In this document: piece after piece, positions 34,125 through 42,980 of the stretch
Layout of the letters: the number at the start of each line of letters is the position of its first letter
Position numbering within the stretch: the first letter of the stretch is position 1
Source of the DNA: Streptomyces rhizoryzae
GTDB lineage: Bacteria; Actinomycetota; Actinomycetes; Streptomycetales; Streptomycetaceae
Direction: 5' to 3'
Assembly (NCBI RefSeq): GCF_023155275.1
Contig: NZ_JALMUV010000026.1
Location: forward strand, 1 to 64,000
Length of the DNA: 64,000 bases
Translations under genes and position numbers: made by a program
The notes under the pieces: generated by a model
Told to the model about the DNA's origin: nothing
Seen by the model: only the letters and a program-made list of their open reading frames with translations
Databases searched by the model: none

Positions 34125-35183
34125 TCAGCCGAGGATCACGAACAGCCCCAGCCCGAACACCGCGTAGAACCCGGCGGCCAGGGCCAGCCGCCCGGCGGTC
34201 AGGGCGCGGGTCCGCATCAGCACCAGCAGGTAGCCGATCGCCACCATGGTGACGATGCCGGACCACACCAGGGCGGTGTCGAAGTGCCAGCGGGTGAAGA
34301 GCAGTCCCAGGCCGCTGGGGACGGTGGCCTGGATCATCATGGCGCCGGAGATGTTGGCCAGCGCCAGCTTGGTCTTGCCCTGGCGCACCCAGATCACCGC
34401 GTTCATGATCTCCGGCAGTTCGGTGGCGACCGGGGACAGCAGCAGCGCGGTGACCGTGGTGGACAGGCCGAGCATCGGGCCGATGGCGTCCAGCTGGTGG
34501 ACGAAGAGCTGCGAGGCGAAGAAGATCACCACCAGGGTGGCCAGGGTCTGCGCGACGACCGCCCAGGTCGCCGGGGACGCCGCCTTGGGCTGGAACTTCA
34601 GCGGCTCCAGCTCGACGCCCTCGTCGTCCTCCTCGTGGTCGCCGCGGATCTCCCGCCAGAAGTAGACCGCGTACACCGCGAAGAAGGCCAGGCCCAGCAC
34701 CGGCTTGAAGGCGAAGGCGACCAGGCCGAGCGCGACCTTGACGACGAAGACCGGCAGGAACCAGCTCTGGTCCTTGGCCAGCCGCCGCAGGTCCCGCTCC
34801 GAGCCGAGCGGCGCACCGGCCTCACCGGCGGCTCCCGGCGCCCGGTCCGCGGGCGCCCCGGCCGGGACCGCCGCGCGCCGCCGGCGCCGCTGGAGCAGCA
34901 GCATCGCCCCGGTCACGCCGTACGCCACGGTGGCCAGCGCCAGCGGGCCGCCCATCGCGGCGCCGACGCCGATGTCCTTGGCCTCGGGGGTGGCGCCGGT
35001 GGTCACCGCCACCAGGGTCACCACGGACTCCGGGAGGGCGGTGCCGAACGCGGCCAGGATGGTGCCCACCGCCATCCGGCCCACGTTGAGCCGCTCACCC
35101 AGCCATTCCACGGCGTTGACGAACCACTCGCAGGAGAGGTAGATCGCCACCGCGCACACGATGAGCAGGACGAAATGCAACAC
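34125..35183 (-). CDS. CaCA-family cation antiporter (calcium or manganese)
   Basis: The 352-residue protein has about ten transmembrane segments and the two inverted alpha repeats of the Ca2+:cation antiporter family: GTILAAFGTALPESVVTLVAV near 55-75 and LLLSPVATELPEIMNAVIW near 265-283. A charged loop (about 110-155) lies between the halves. The GTG at 35183 is the most likely start. A ribosome binding site AAGG lies 12 bases upstream. The leader contains a manganese riboswitch (yybP-ykoY), so its physiological substrate may be Mn2+, although Ca2+ cannot be excluded. It is convergent with the cation diffusion facilitator. Confidence 0.9.
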   Translation of the reverse strand: MLHFVLLIVCAVAIYLSCEWFVNAVEWLGERLNVGRMAVGTILAAFGTALPESVVTLVAVTTGATPEAKDIGVGAAMGGPLALATVAYGVTGAMLLLQRRRRRAAVPAGAPADRAPGAAGEAGAPLGSERDLRRLAKDQSWFLPVFVVKVALGLVAFAFKPVLGLAFFAVYAVYFWREIRGDHEEDDEGVELEPLKFQPKAASPATWAVVAQTLATLVVIFFASQLFVHQLDAIGPMLGLSTTVTALLLSPVATELPEIMNAVIWVRQGKTKLALANISGAMMIQATVPSGLGLLFTRWHFDTALVWSGIVTMVAIGYLLVLMRTRALTAGRLALAAGFYAVFGLGLFVILG

Positions 35184-35285
35184 GCTGATCGTCAGCCTTT
35201 CCGCTCCGGCGGCATCGAGGCGACCGGCGTGGGAGCGGCGGCACGGCTTCGACCCCGCCGACGCACGATAAATCGTCGACAAAGG

Positions 35286-35391
35286 GCCGAAGGTCTCGCC
35301 CGCCCGCGCAGTGACTGCGTGGGCCCGGCCACCGGGAGCCGTGGCTCCAGTGTGTCGACGACCGGTTCGCGGGGCTACTCCCCTTCGCAGC
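35286..35391 (-). ncRNA. yybP-ykoY manganese riboswitch
   Basis: On the minus strand the 5' part reads GCGAAGGGGAGUAGCCCCG and the 3' part GGCGAGACCUUCGGCC. CGAAGG pairs with CCUUCG to form P1, and the conserved loop segments GGGGAGUAG and GCGAGACC are the Mn2+-binding loops of this class. Between them, hairpins such as GGAGCC/GGCUCC are visible. It ends about 100 bases before the antiporter start. A possible -10, TAGGGT, lies just upstream near 35398-35403. A downstream hairpin (ACGAU-UU-AUCGU near 35265) could take part in switching. Confidence 0.9.
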
Positions 35392-35444
35392 CCCCCACCC
35401 TACACACCGCGGGTGTCCGGTGGCGGCCGCGGGGCCGCGGGGCG

Positions 35445-35456
35445 GCCCCCGGGGGC
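35445..35456 (-). terminator. GC palindrome after the cysteine desulfurase
   Basis: The perfect 12-bp palindrome GCCCCCGGGGGC lies two bases past the stop of the minus-strand gene. With CCGCGG repeats further on, it may help to end transcription. Confidence 0.35.
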
Positions 35457-35458
35457 TT

Positions 35459-36796
35459 TCAGCCGGAGCGCTGCATCCGCCGCAGCGAGGCGGCCAGCCG
35501 GTCCACCTCCTCCGGGGTGTTGTAGAGGGCGAGCGAGGCGCGGACCGCGCTGTCGAGGCCGTAGTGCGCCAGGGCCGGCTGGGCGCAGTGGTGGCCGGCC
35601 CGCACGGCGATCCCGTCCCGGTCCAGCCAGGCCGCGACCGCGGCCGGGTCGTGGCCGGCGAGGGTGAAGGCCAGGACCGCGATCCGCTCCGGCGCGTCGC
35701 CGATCACGTCCAGCCCCGGCACCCCGGCCAGGGCCTGGCGGGCGTGCTCCAGCAGCCCGGCCTCGTACGCGGCGACCGCCTCCCGGTCGAAGCCGGTCAG
35801 CCAGGTCACCGCGGCGAGCAGGCCGACCACCCCGGCGATGTGCCCGGTACCGGCCTCCAGGCGGTGCGGGACCGGGGCGTAGTCGGTGCGGTCGAAGGAG
35901 ACCGACTCGATCATGTTGCCGCCGCCCTGCCAGGGCGCCATCGCCGCCAGGAGCTCCGGTTTGGCGTAGAGCGCGCCGATACCGGTGGGGGCGAACAGCT
36001 TGTGGCCGGAGAAGACGTAGAAGTCGGCGTCCAGGGCGCGGACGTCGACCGGGAAGTGGGCCACCGCCTGCGCCCCGTCGACCAGGACCCGGGCGCGGTA
36101 GCGGTGGGCCAGCGCGGTCATCTCGGCGACCGGCGGGACGGTGCCGAGGACGTTCGACGCCTGGCTGAGCGCCACCAGCCGGGTGCGCACGGAGAGCCGG
36201 TCGGCGTAGGCATCCAGGTCGATCTGCCCGTCCGGCCGCAGCGGGACCGGCACGACCCGGGCCCGGGTCTCCTTGGCCACCAGCTGCCAGGGGACGATGT
36301 TGGAGTGGTGCTCCAGCACCGGGACGAGGATGTCGTCGCCGGGCCCGAGGTTGGCCCGGCCCCAGCTCTGCGCGACGAGGTTGACCGCCTCGGTGGTGCC
36401 CCGGACGAAGACGATCTCGTCGGGGGAGGCCGCGCCCAGGAAGCGGGCGACCGCGGCCCGGCCCGCCTCGTACGCCTCGGTGGCCTCGCGGGCCATGGTG
36501 TGGGCGCCGCGGTGGATGTTGGAGTTGCCCGCCCCGTAGAAGCCGGCCACCGCCTCGATGACCTGCCGGGGCTTGTGGGTGGTGGCGCCGTTGTCGAGCC
36601 AGACCAGCGGTTGGCCGTTGACGCTCCGGTGCAGCGCCGGTACGTCCCGGCGCGCCGCCTCCGGCGCGAACGCGGGCGGCGGGGCGAGCAGCTCCGGCGC
36701 GAACGCCGGCCGTTCGCCAGCGAACTGACGGGCCGTCGGGTCCGTTGCGCCGGGCGCCTTCGCCGCGGCGGCCGCCAGGGAATCAGGCGTAGTCAT
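35459..36796 (-). CDS. Encapsulin-cargo cysteine desulfurase (SufS-like)
   Basis: The 445-residue PLP enzyme removes sulfur from cysteine to give alanine and a persulfide. The PLP lysine is K266 in SGHKLFAP and the catalytic cysteine C404 in GHHCAQP, in the type II arrangement. The N-terminal 50-60 residues are an extra disordered stretch with a repeated AFAPE motif, as expected of a cargo-loading tail, before the SufS core begins at LDNGATTHKP. The ATG at 36796 overlaps the encapsulin gene by 14 bases. No SUF or ISC scaffold genes are adjacent. The product is most likely packaged in the shell encoded upstream. Confidence 0.93.
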   Translation of the reverse strand: MTTPDSLAAAAAKAPGATDPTARQFAGERPAFAPELLAPPPAFAPEAARRDVPALHRSVNGQPLVWLDNGATTHKPRQVIEAVAGFYGAGNSNIHRGAHTMAREATEAYEAGRAAVARFLGAASPDEIVFVRGTTEAVNLVAQSWGRANLGPGDDILVPVLEHHSNIVPWQLVAKETRARVVPVPLRPDGQIDLDAYADRLSVRTRLVALSQASNVLGTVPPVAEMTALAHRYRARVLVDGAQAVAHFPVDVRALDADFYVFSGHKLFAPTGIGALYAKPELLAAMAPWQGGGNMIESVSFDRTDYAPVPHRLEAGTGHIAGVVGLLAAVTWLTGFDREAVAAYEAGLLEHARQALAGVPGLDVIGDAPERIAVLAFTLAGHDPAAVAAWLDRDGIAVRAGHHCAQPALAHYGLDSAVRASLALYNTPEEVDRLAASLRRMQRSG

Positions 36797-38165
36797 GGTA
36801 GCGGGACACCTCGACGTTCTGGAGGACCGCGACGGCGTCCTCGACCAGCACCGCGGCGTTGAAGTACGCGGTCATCAGGTACGAGGTGATGCCCCTGGTG
36901 TCGACGCCCATGTTCCGCATGGCCAGGCCCGGTTCGATCTCGTCCGGGACGCTCGCCGGGCGCAGCCCGACCACGCCCTGCTCGGCCTCACCGACCCGCA
37001 TCAGCAGGATCTCGGTGGTGCCGGTGCCCGCCCCGCCGGAGAACCGCACCTTGTCGGAGGGCAGCAGCGGCACCCCTCGCCAGGTCAGCAGCGGGCTGCC
37101 GAAGCGGGTGTCGATGACCGGGGGCACGCCCCGGCGGGTGCACTCCCGGCCGAACGCGGCGATCGCCCGGGGGTGCGCGAGGAAGTAGCCGGGCTGCTTC
37201 CAGACCCGGGTGAGCAGTTCGTCGAGGTCGTCGGGGGTGGGGGCGCCGTGCCGGGCCTGGACCCGCTGGCCGGGCGCGACGTTGCGGAAGAGGCCGTACT
37301 CGGGGTGGTTGAGCAGCGACGCCTCCTGCCGTTCGCGCAGCGCGTGCGCGGTGAGGTTGGCCTGCGCGCGGGTCTGGTCGATCGGGCCGTTGTAGAGGTC
37401 GGAGACCCGGGTGTGGACCCGCAGCACGGTCTGGGCCAGCGTCATGTGGTACTCGCGGGGCGCGTCCTCGTAGTCGACGAAGGTCGCCGGCAGGTCGGGT
37501 TCCCCGGTGTGCCCGGAGCTGAGGTCGACCGGCACCTCGCTGCCCGGCAGCACCCCGTCGGCGGCGAGGTAGGCGTCCAGCGCGGTGCGCAGGGCCGGGT
37601 CGCGGTCGGCCAGCCGGGCGAGGTGGCCGCGGTCCAGGCAGAGCGCCGTACCGGGGGTGAGCGCGGTGACCCGGTACGGTACGGGCTCGCCGCGCGTCCA
37701 GGCGTCGAGGTCGAAGAACTGGCCGTCGCCGACCACCTCCAGCAGCGCCTCCTCGCCGTAGCGGCCGCGCGCCCGCTTCTCGGCCCGGCCCTGCGCCAGC
37801 ACGACCAGACGCCCCGTCAGGTCGCCGTCGTCCGCGAGGACTTCTCCCGCGTCGAAGGACAACACCTCGAAGGAACCGGCGAGTTCGGCCAGCAGCTCCT
37901 CGTCCGCCTGGCGCAGATAGGGGAGTTCGCGCAGGTCGCCGGGGATGACGCGGTGGGTGTCGCCGTCCTGGTAGGTGCTGAGCCGGTCGTCGCCGAGGAC
38001 ATAGGTGCGGCGGCGGTTGACGCGGAAGACGCCCGCCTCGACGTCCACCCAGGGCAGGGCGCGCAGCAGGTAGCGCGGGGTGATGCCGCGCATCTGGGGG
38101 GCGGTCTTGGTGGTGGTGGCGAGTTGCCGCGCCGCGTCCGGGGCGAGACTCATCCGGTCGTTCAC
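36783..38165 (-). CDS. Family 2 encapsulin shell protein with cNMP-binding-like insertion
   Basis: The 460-residue protein has an HK97-type shell core (residues about 1-80 and 205-460; C-terminal part with FGSPLLTWRGVPLLPSDKV, TSYLMTAYFNAAVLVEDAVAVL) interrupted at about 85-205 by a cyclic-nucleotide-binding-like domain (FEVLSFDAGEVLADDGD, LVVLAQGRAEK, GDGQFFDLDAWTRGE). The phosphate-binding cassette is degenerate: the usual GE and R-A-A of nucleotide-binding members are not preserved. The GTG at 38165 follows AGGAGGTCCC. It overlaps the desulfurase gene, so shell and cargo are cotranslated. Shells with this insertion are usually grouped as Family 2B. Confidence 0.9.
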   Translation of the reverse strand: MNDRMSLAPDAARQLATTTKTAPQMRGITPRYLLRALPWVDVEAGVFRVNRRRTYVLGDDRLSTYQDGDTHRVIPGDLRELPYLRQADEELLAELAGSFEVLSFDAGEVLADDGDLTGRLVVLAQGRAEKRARGRYGEEALLEVVGDGQFFDLDAWTRGEPVPYRVTALTPGTALCLDRGHLARLADRDPALRTALDAYLAADGVLPGSEVPVDLSSGHTGEPDLPATFVDYEDAPREYHMTLAQTVLRVHTRVSDLYNGPIDQTRAQANLTAHALRERQEASLLNHPEYGLFRNVAPGQRVQARHGAPTPDDLDELLTRVWKQPGYFLAHPRAIAAFGRECTRRGVPPVIDTRFGSPLLTWRGVPLLPSDKVRFSGGAGTGTTEILLMRVGEAEQGVVGLRPASVPDEIEPGLAMRNMGVDTRGITSYLMTAYFNAAVLVEDAVAVLQNVEVSRYHDYA

Positions 38166-38451
38166 GGGACCTCCTGCGGGACTCGTAGGTGTGCCGGACG
38201 GCCGGCGCGGCCGGCGGCACGCGGGGACGACCGGATCGTCGGGCCGGGAGGCGGCGCCCCGCAACGGCCCGTCGGCCGGCCCGCGGCCGGAAACGCTCGG
38301 TGCCCCGATCTCGCCTTCCGGATGCCCGTTTGATTACGGTGCGTCGCCGATCCGACACGCCCTGCGAGACAAGGCCCCGGAAGCGCACCTTCCGCACTCC
38401 CCCGGCCCGCGCCGCCGCGCACCCCACCCCCGCATCCGACCAAATCAGGCC

Positions 38452-38499
38452 CCATAAGAGACCTTTCCGTTACCAAAAGGAACCCTTATGGTCTTATGG
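38452..38499. promoter_or_regulatory. AT-rich region with three CTTATGG repeats
   Basis: CCATAAG at 38452-38458 is an inverted copy of two tandem heptamers, CTTATGG at 38485-38491 and 38493-38499 (8-bp spacing). CCTTT/AAAGG also forms a small hairpin between them. This AT-rich patch stands out in a GC-rich divergent region and could be an operator. It lies between the encapsulin gene and the SpoIIE-type gene, and the rest of the 38166-38547 gap shows no gene. Confidence 0.55.
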
Positions 38500-38547
38500 C
38501 GCAGCCGACCGCCCCCCAGGGGCGCACAATGCTAAATATGGCGCGTG

Positions 38548-41500
38548 ATGGAAAATTTCGGGCGAAAAGGTGATGACCGGCGTCGTCTTCGCTCGGTGCC
38601 GAGCGCGCACAGCGTCGCGGGCCAGGTGCTCGTCCTCCAGCTGGCCCTCGTCGCGCTGCTGGTGGTCGCCGCCGGCGCGACCCTCGCGCTCCAGGCCCGG
38701 CAGGCGAGCCTGGCGGAGGCCAAGCAGCGCTCGGCGGTCGCCGCCCGCGCGTTCGCCCACGCCCCCGGCACCGCGGCCGCGATGCAGTCCGCCGACCCCA
38801 CCGCCCGGCTCCAGCCCCGCGCCGAGGACGCCCGCAAGGAAGCCGGCCTCGACTACCTCGTCGCGTTCAGCCCCACCGGCATCCGCTGGACCCACCCCGA
38901 CCCGAAACTGATCGGCAAGCGCGTCCCCGGCGGCTACGGCCCCGCGCTCGCCGGCCGCACCGTCACCTCCACCTCCACCTCCGCCTTCGGCCGCGCGGTC
39001 GACACCACCGTGCCCGTCCGCAGCTCCCGCGGCACCGTCGTCGGCCTGGTCGCCGCCGGCATCAAGGTCCAGCGGACCGACGAGTGGGCGCTCCAGCGGC
39101 TGCCGCTGCTGATCGGCAGCGCGGCCGGCGCCCTGGTCGTCGGCGGCCTCGGCGCCGCCCTGGTCAGCCGCCGGCTGCGACGGCAGACCCACGGCCTGGA
39201 CCCGGCCGAGATGACCCGGATGTACGACCACCACGACGCCGTCCTGCACGCCGTCCGCGAAGGCGTCCTGATCCTCGGCAGCGACGGCCGGCTGGTCCTC
39301 GCCAACGACGAGGCGCGCCGCCTCCTCGCCCTCCCCGACGACGCCGAGGGCCGCCGGGTCACCACCCTCGGCCTGGGACCGGAGCTCACCGCCCTGCTGG
39401 CCTCCGGGCGCGCCGCCACCGACGAGGTGCACCCCGCCGGCGACCGGCTGCTCGCGGTGAACATCCGCCCCACCGGCCCCTACGGCGGCCCCCCGGGCTC
39501 CGCCGTCACCCTCCGCGACACCACCGAACTCCAGGCCCTGACCGGCCGGGCCGAGGTCGCCCAGCGGCGGCTGAAGCTGCTCTACGACGCGGGCATGCGG
39601 ATCGGCAGCACCCTCGACATCGCCCGCACCGCGCGGGAGCTGGCCGAGGTCGCGGTCCCCCGCTTCGCCGACGTGGTCTCCGTCGAACTGCTGGAACCCG
39701 TCCTGCGCGGCGACGAACCGGACGGCGGGCACGGCCCGATGCGGCGGCTGGCGGTCCGCGGCGTCCCCGAGGACTCCGCCGTCTACCGCGTCGGCGAGCA
39801 GGTCCGCTTCGCCCCCGGCAGCCCGATCGCCGAAGGCATCGCCGAGGCCCGCCCGGTCCTCATCCCCGACCTGAGCGCCGAACACGCCTGGCGCGCCCAG
39901 GAACCCGCCGACACCCAGCGCATCCTCGACAACGGCATCCGCTGCCTGATCGCCGTACCGCTGCGGTCCCGCGGCGTGGTGCTGGGGCTGGCCAACTTCT
40001 GGCGGGGCGGGGCCTCCGAACCGTTCGGCGCGGAGGACCTCTCGTTCGCCGAGGAGCTGGCCGCGCGGGCCGCGGTCTCCATCGACAACGCCCGCCGCTA
40101 CACCCGCGAGCACGCCACCACCATCACCCTCCAGCGCAGCCTGCTGCCGCGCGCCCTGCCCGCGCAGTCCGCCCTGGAGGTGGCCCACCGCTACCTGCCC
40201 GCCCGGGCCGGTGTCGGCGGCGACTGGTTCGACCTCATCCCGCTCCCCGGCGCCCGGGTCGCCCTGGTCGTCGGCGACGTCGTCGGCCACGGCCTGCACG
40301 CCGCCGCCACCATGGGCCGGCTGCGCACCGCCGTCCTGAACTTCTCCGCCCTCGACCTGCCCCCCGACGAACTCCTCGGCCACCTCGACGAACTGGTCAG
40401 CCACATCGACACCGACGAAGCCGGCTCCGAGTGGTCCGACGCCGCCGTCCCCCCACTCCCCCACGCGCCGCCCGGAGCCCCGGGCGGACCGTCGCACGGG
40501 GCGCCGGGGCCGCGGCCCGGACGGTCCGGCCGCCCGGACCGCCCCGCGGACGGCTCACCGAAGGGCCCGCCCGCCGGGCCGTCGGGGGACCCGCCCGACA
40601 GCCCGCCGGAGGGGCCGCCCCACGATTCACCGGACGGAGACCCCCTCGGCGCACCGGACGGCCCGCCCCTCGGCGCACCGGGCGGCCCGGCGGAGCCCCT
40701 GGACGAATCCCTGGTCGGTGACGGCGGCGCCGGCATCACCGGCGCCACCTGCCTCTACGCCATCTACGACCCGGTCGGCGGCTGCGTCACCCTGGCCCGC
40801 GCCGGCCACCCCGGCCCGGCCGTGATCCGCCCCGACGGAACGGTGTCCTTCCCCGACGTACCGGTCGCCCCGCCGCTCGGCCTGGGCGGCGGCATGCCCG
40901 TCGAAACCAGCGAACTCGTCCTCCCCGAGGGCTCCCGGCTCGTCCTGTACACCGACGGGCTCATCGAGGACCGCGACCGCGATATCGACACCGGCCTGAC
41001 CCTGCTGCGCCGCACCCTCGTGGCCGGTCCGCACCGCGACCCGGAGGAGACCTGCACCGCCGTCCTGGACGCCATGCTGCCCGAGCACCCCAGCGACGAC
41101 ATCGCCCTGCTGGTGGCCCGTACGCGCCTGCTCGACCCGGACCGGGTCGCCGAGTGGGACGTGCCCTCCGACCCCGCGGCCGTCGGCCCGATCCGCTCCG
41201 CCTGCATGCGGACCCTGGAGACATGGGGGCTGGCCGAGGCCGGCTTCACCACCGAGCTGATCCTCAGCGAACTGATCACCAACGCCATCCGCTACGGCGC
41301 CCAGCCCATCCGCGTTCGCCTCCTGTACGACCGCGCCCTGATCTGCGAGGTCTCCGACGGCACCAGCGCCTCCCCGCACCTGCGGCGGGCCGCCACCACC
41401 GACGAGGGCGGGCGCGGACTGTTCCTGGTTGCCCAGTTCGCCCAGCGGTGGGGGACGCGCTACACCCCCGGCGGCAAGGTCATCTGGACCGAGCAGTCCC

Positions 41501-41583
41501 TCGACGACGTGGGCCCCTCGGGCGGCCCCGCGGACGACGGCATCGACACCCTCCTCGACCAATGGGACGAACCGGCCCGGTGA
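38548..41583 (+). CDS. Multidomain sensor phosphatase: extracellular sensor, PAS, GAF, SpoIIE (PP2C), ATPase
   Basis: The 1011-residue protein has an N-terminal hydrophobic segment (about 27-48), an extracytoplasmic sensor domain (about 50-180, TGIRWTHPDPKLIGKRV) and a second transmembrane segment (about 187-205). Then follow a PAS domain (about 230-325), a GAF domain (about 370-530), a SpoIIE-type PP2C phosphatase (about 555-860, AGVGGDWFDLIPLPGARVAL) and a HATPase_c_2 kinase-like domain (about 880-985, LSELITNAIRYG and GRGLFLVAQFAQRWG). The phosphatase carries an insertion of about 95 low-complexity Gly/Pro/Asp residues (about 634-729). It probably controls a sigma-factor regulator by partner switching. 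An alternative GTG start is 38545. Confidence 0.92.
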   Translation: MENFGRKGDDRRRLRSVPSAHSVAGQVLVLQLALVALLVVAAGATLALQARQASLAEAKQRSAVAARAFAHAPGTAAAMQSADPTARLQPRAEDARKEAGLDYLVAFSPTGIRWTHPDPKLIGKRVPGGYGPALAGRTVTSTSTSAFGRAVDTTVPVRSSRGTVVGLVAAGIKVQRTDEWALQRLPLLIGSAAGALVVGGLGAALVSRRLRRQTHGLDPAEMTRMYDHHDAVLHAVREGVLILGSDGRLVLANDEARRLLALPDDAEGRRVTTLGLGPELTALLASGRAATDEVHPAGDRLLAVNIRPTGPYGGPPGSAVTLRDTTELQALTGRAEVAQRRLKLLYDAGMRIGSTLDIARTARELAEVAVPRFADVVSVELLEPVLRGDEPDGGHGPMRRLAVRGVPEDSAVYRVGEQVRFAPGSPIAEGIAEARPVLIPDLSAEHAWRAQEPADTQRILDNGIRCLIAVPLRSRGVVLGLANFWRGGASEPFGAEDLSFAEELAARAAVSIDNARRYTREHATTITLQRSLLPRALPAQSALEVAHRYLPARAGVGGDWFDLIPLPGARVALVVGDVVGHGLHAAATMGRLRTAVLNFSALDLPPDELLGHLDELVSHIDTDEAGSEWSDAAVPPLPHAPPGAPGGPSHGAPGPRPGRSGRPDRPADGSPKGPPAGPSGDPPDSPPEGPPHDSPDGDPLGAPDGPPLGAPGGPAEPLDESLVGDGGAGITGATCLYAIYDPVGGCVTLARAGHPGPAVIRPDGTVSFPDVPVAPPLGLGGGMPVETSELVLPEGSRLVLYTDGLIEDRDRDIDTGLTLLRRTLVAGPHRDPEETCTAVLDAMLPEHPSDDIALLVARTRLLDPDRVAEWDVPSDPAAVGPIRSACMRTLETWGLAEAGFTTELILSELITNAIRYGAQPIRVRLLYDRALICEVSDGTSASPHLRRAATTDEGGRGLFLVAQFAQRWGTRYTPGGKVIWTEQSLDDVGPSGGPADDGIDTLLDQWDEPAR

Positions 41584-41854
41584 CCCCCGCCCCGCGGCCC
41601 CGCGCCCCGGATGCACCCCCACCCGCCCCTGGCTAACCTCGACCGAAGGGCCGCCCACCACCGCCCCGGCCGCCCCCGGCAACCACCAGCCCCGGCAGCC
41701 CCGGCCACCACCGCCGCTCGGAGGCCGGGCCGGGCGGGGTACGGCGGTCCGGGTACCGCCGGCGGGGCCCCGGTACGGCTCGGTACGGCTGCCGCCGGAC
41801 CCCCGCCCCGCAGAGCCCCCAGGCAGCCCGTCCGCACGACTCAGGAGGCCCCAG

Positions 41855-42337
41855 ATGCTGAAGGTGCTCGAACCCCGCGACATCGCCCCCCGCCTCACCA
41901 CCGGCGCGTTCATCCTGAACTCCGGGCTGACCAAGTGGGGCGCGGACCGGCAGACGGCGGAATCCGTACACGGCATGGCCAGCACGGCGTACCCGTTCCT
42001 GGCGAAACTGCCCCCCGAACGGTTCACCCGTTTGCTGGCGGCCTCGGAGATCGCCATCGGCGGCGCCCTGCTCGCCCCGCTCGTCCCGACCCGGCTGGCG
42101 GGCCTGGCCCTGACCGGCTTCGCGGGCGGACTGGTCGGCCTCTACCTCCGGCTCCCCGGGATGCGCGAACCGGGCAGCCTCCGCCCCACCCAGAACGGCA
42201 TCCCGCTGGCCAAGGACGTCTGGATGCTGGGCACCGGCCTCGGCCTTCTCTGCGCCTCCTCCCGCAAACGCACCCCCCACCCCTGCCGCCACACCCGCCG
42301 CCACCGCCACCACACGTGCCCCCGCTGCCGCCACTGA
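41855..42337 (+). CDS. DoxX-like small membrane protein
   Basis: The 160-residue protein has four hydrophobic stretches (about 15-33, 62-80, 82-100 and 122-140) and the APRLTTGAFILNSGLTKWGAD and YPFLAKLPPERFTRLLAASEI segments typical of DoxX-like proteins. The C-terminus is His/Arg/Cys-rich (HPCRHTRRHRHHTCPRCRH), perhaps metal-binding. The ATG at 41855 follows AGGAGG. Function unknown. It is downstream of the sensor phosphatase in the same direction but 271 bases away. Confidence 0.75.
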   Translation: MLKVLEPRDIAPRLTTGAFILNSGLTKWGADRQTAESVHGMASTAYPFLAKLPPERFTRLLAASEIAIGGALLAPLVPTRLAGLALTGFAGGLVGLYLRLPGMREPGSLRPTQNGIPLAKDVWMLGTGLGLLCASSRKRTPHPCRHTRRHRHHTCPRCRH

Positions 42338-42437
42338 CCCCGGCCGCCCGGGGCGAGCCACCGCGCCTGCGCCACGAGTGCCGAGCCCCCGGGAGCCACG
42401 GCCGAACGCTGTGAGCGCGCCCGGGGCGGTTCGCGCC

Positions 42438-42980
42438 CTACGCGGACCTGCCCCGGGCGCGAACCGCCCTCGCCACCCGCCCGGCCCGGAGCACCCGCGC
42501 CACCCCCGCGCACACCGCCCCTGCCAGCCCCGCCGCGGCGAGCACCCAGAAGCTGGCGCGGTCGGCCTGGTGCCAGGCCAGTTCCGCGCGCTGGTGCACC
42601 ACGAAGCCGTCGAAGAACATCCAGGAGACGAGGACGACGGCCGGGACCAGGCGGAGCCGGGCCGCCGCCGTGACGGCGACGGTCAGCAGCGCGAAGGCGG
42701 CGAGCGAGAACGTGAGGTGGGCGGCCTGTCCGGTGACCAGCAGGGCCGTCACCGCGACGGCGGCCACGGCGGCCCCGACCGGCAGCGCGAGGTCGCGCCC
42801 CAACTCGTCCGCGCGGGGCGCGGCACGGCCCGTGCGGGCAGCAGGCGGCGCACCGGGCCCGGCGTGCCCGATCCCGGGTCCGCGGGCGGCCGGGCTGCCG
42901 GCGGTGGCCGGGGCGTTCCGGGCGGGCTCGGAGGCCGGGGCGGGCGTGGGGGTGGGGGTGGGGTGCTGGAGGGTGGCCAT
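42438..42980 (-). CDS. Small integral membrane protein, unknown function
   Basis: The 180-residue protein has a Pro/Ala-rich N-terminus (1-60) and four hydrophobic segments (about 70-88, 92-110, 113-132 and 147-168: ALPVGAAVAAVAVTALLVTG, LTFSLAAFALLTVAVTAAARL, PAVVLVSWMFFDGFVVHQ, FWVLAAAGLAGAVCAGV). The layout resembles small four-TM sensor modules such as DUF4118, but that is only a guess. The ATG at 42980 follows AGGAGGTGCCC. It is divergent from the potassium importer gene across an 836-base region, so the two may share regulation. Confidence 0.7.
   Translation of the reverse strand: MATLQHPTPTPTPAPASEPARNAPATAGSPAARGPGIGHAGPGAPPAARTGRAAPRADELGRDLALPVGAAVAAVAVTALLVTGQAAHLTFSLAAFALLTVAVTAAARLRLVPAVVLVSWMFFDGFVVHQRAELAWHQADRASFWVLAAAGLAGAVCAGVARVLRAGRVARAVRARGRSA

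Noticed and set aside
35445..35456. GC palindrome as a regulatory site
   Set aside because: Such palindromes are common at this base composition; position suggests at most a weak terminator.
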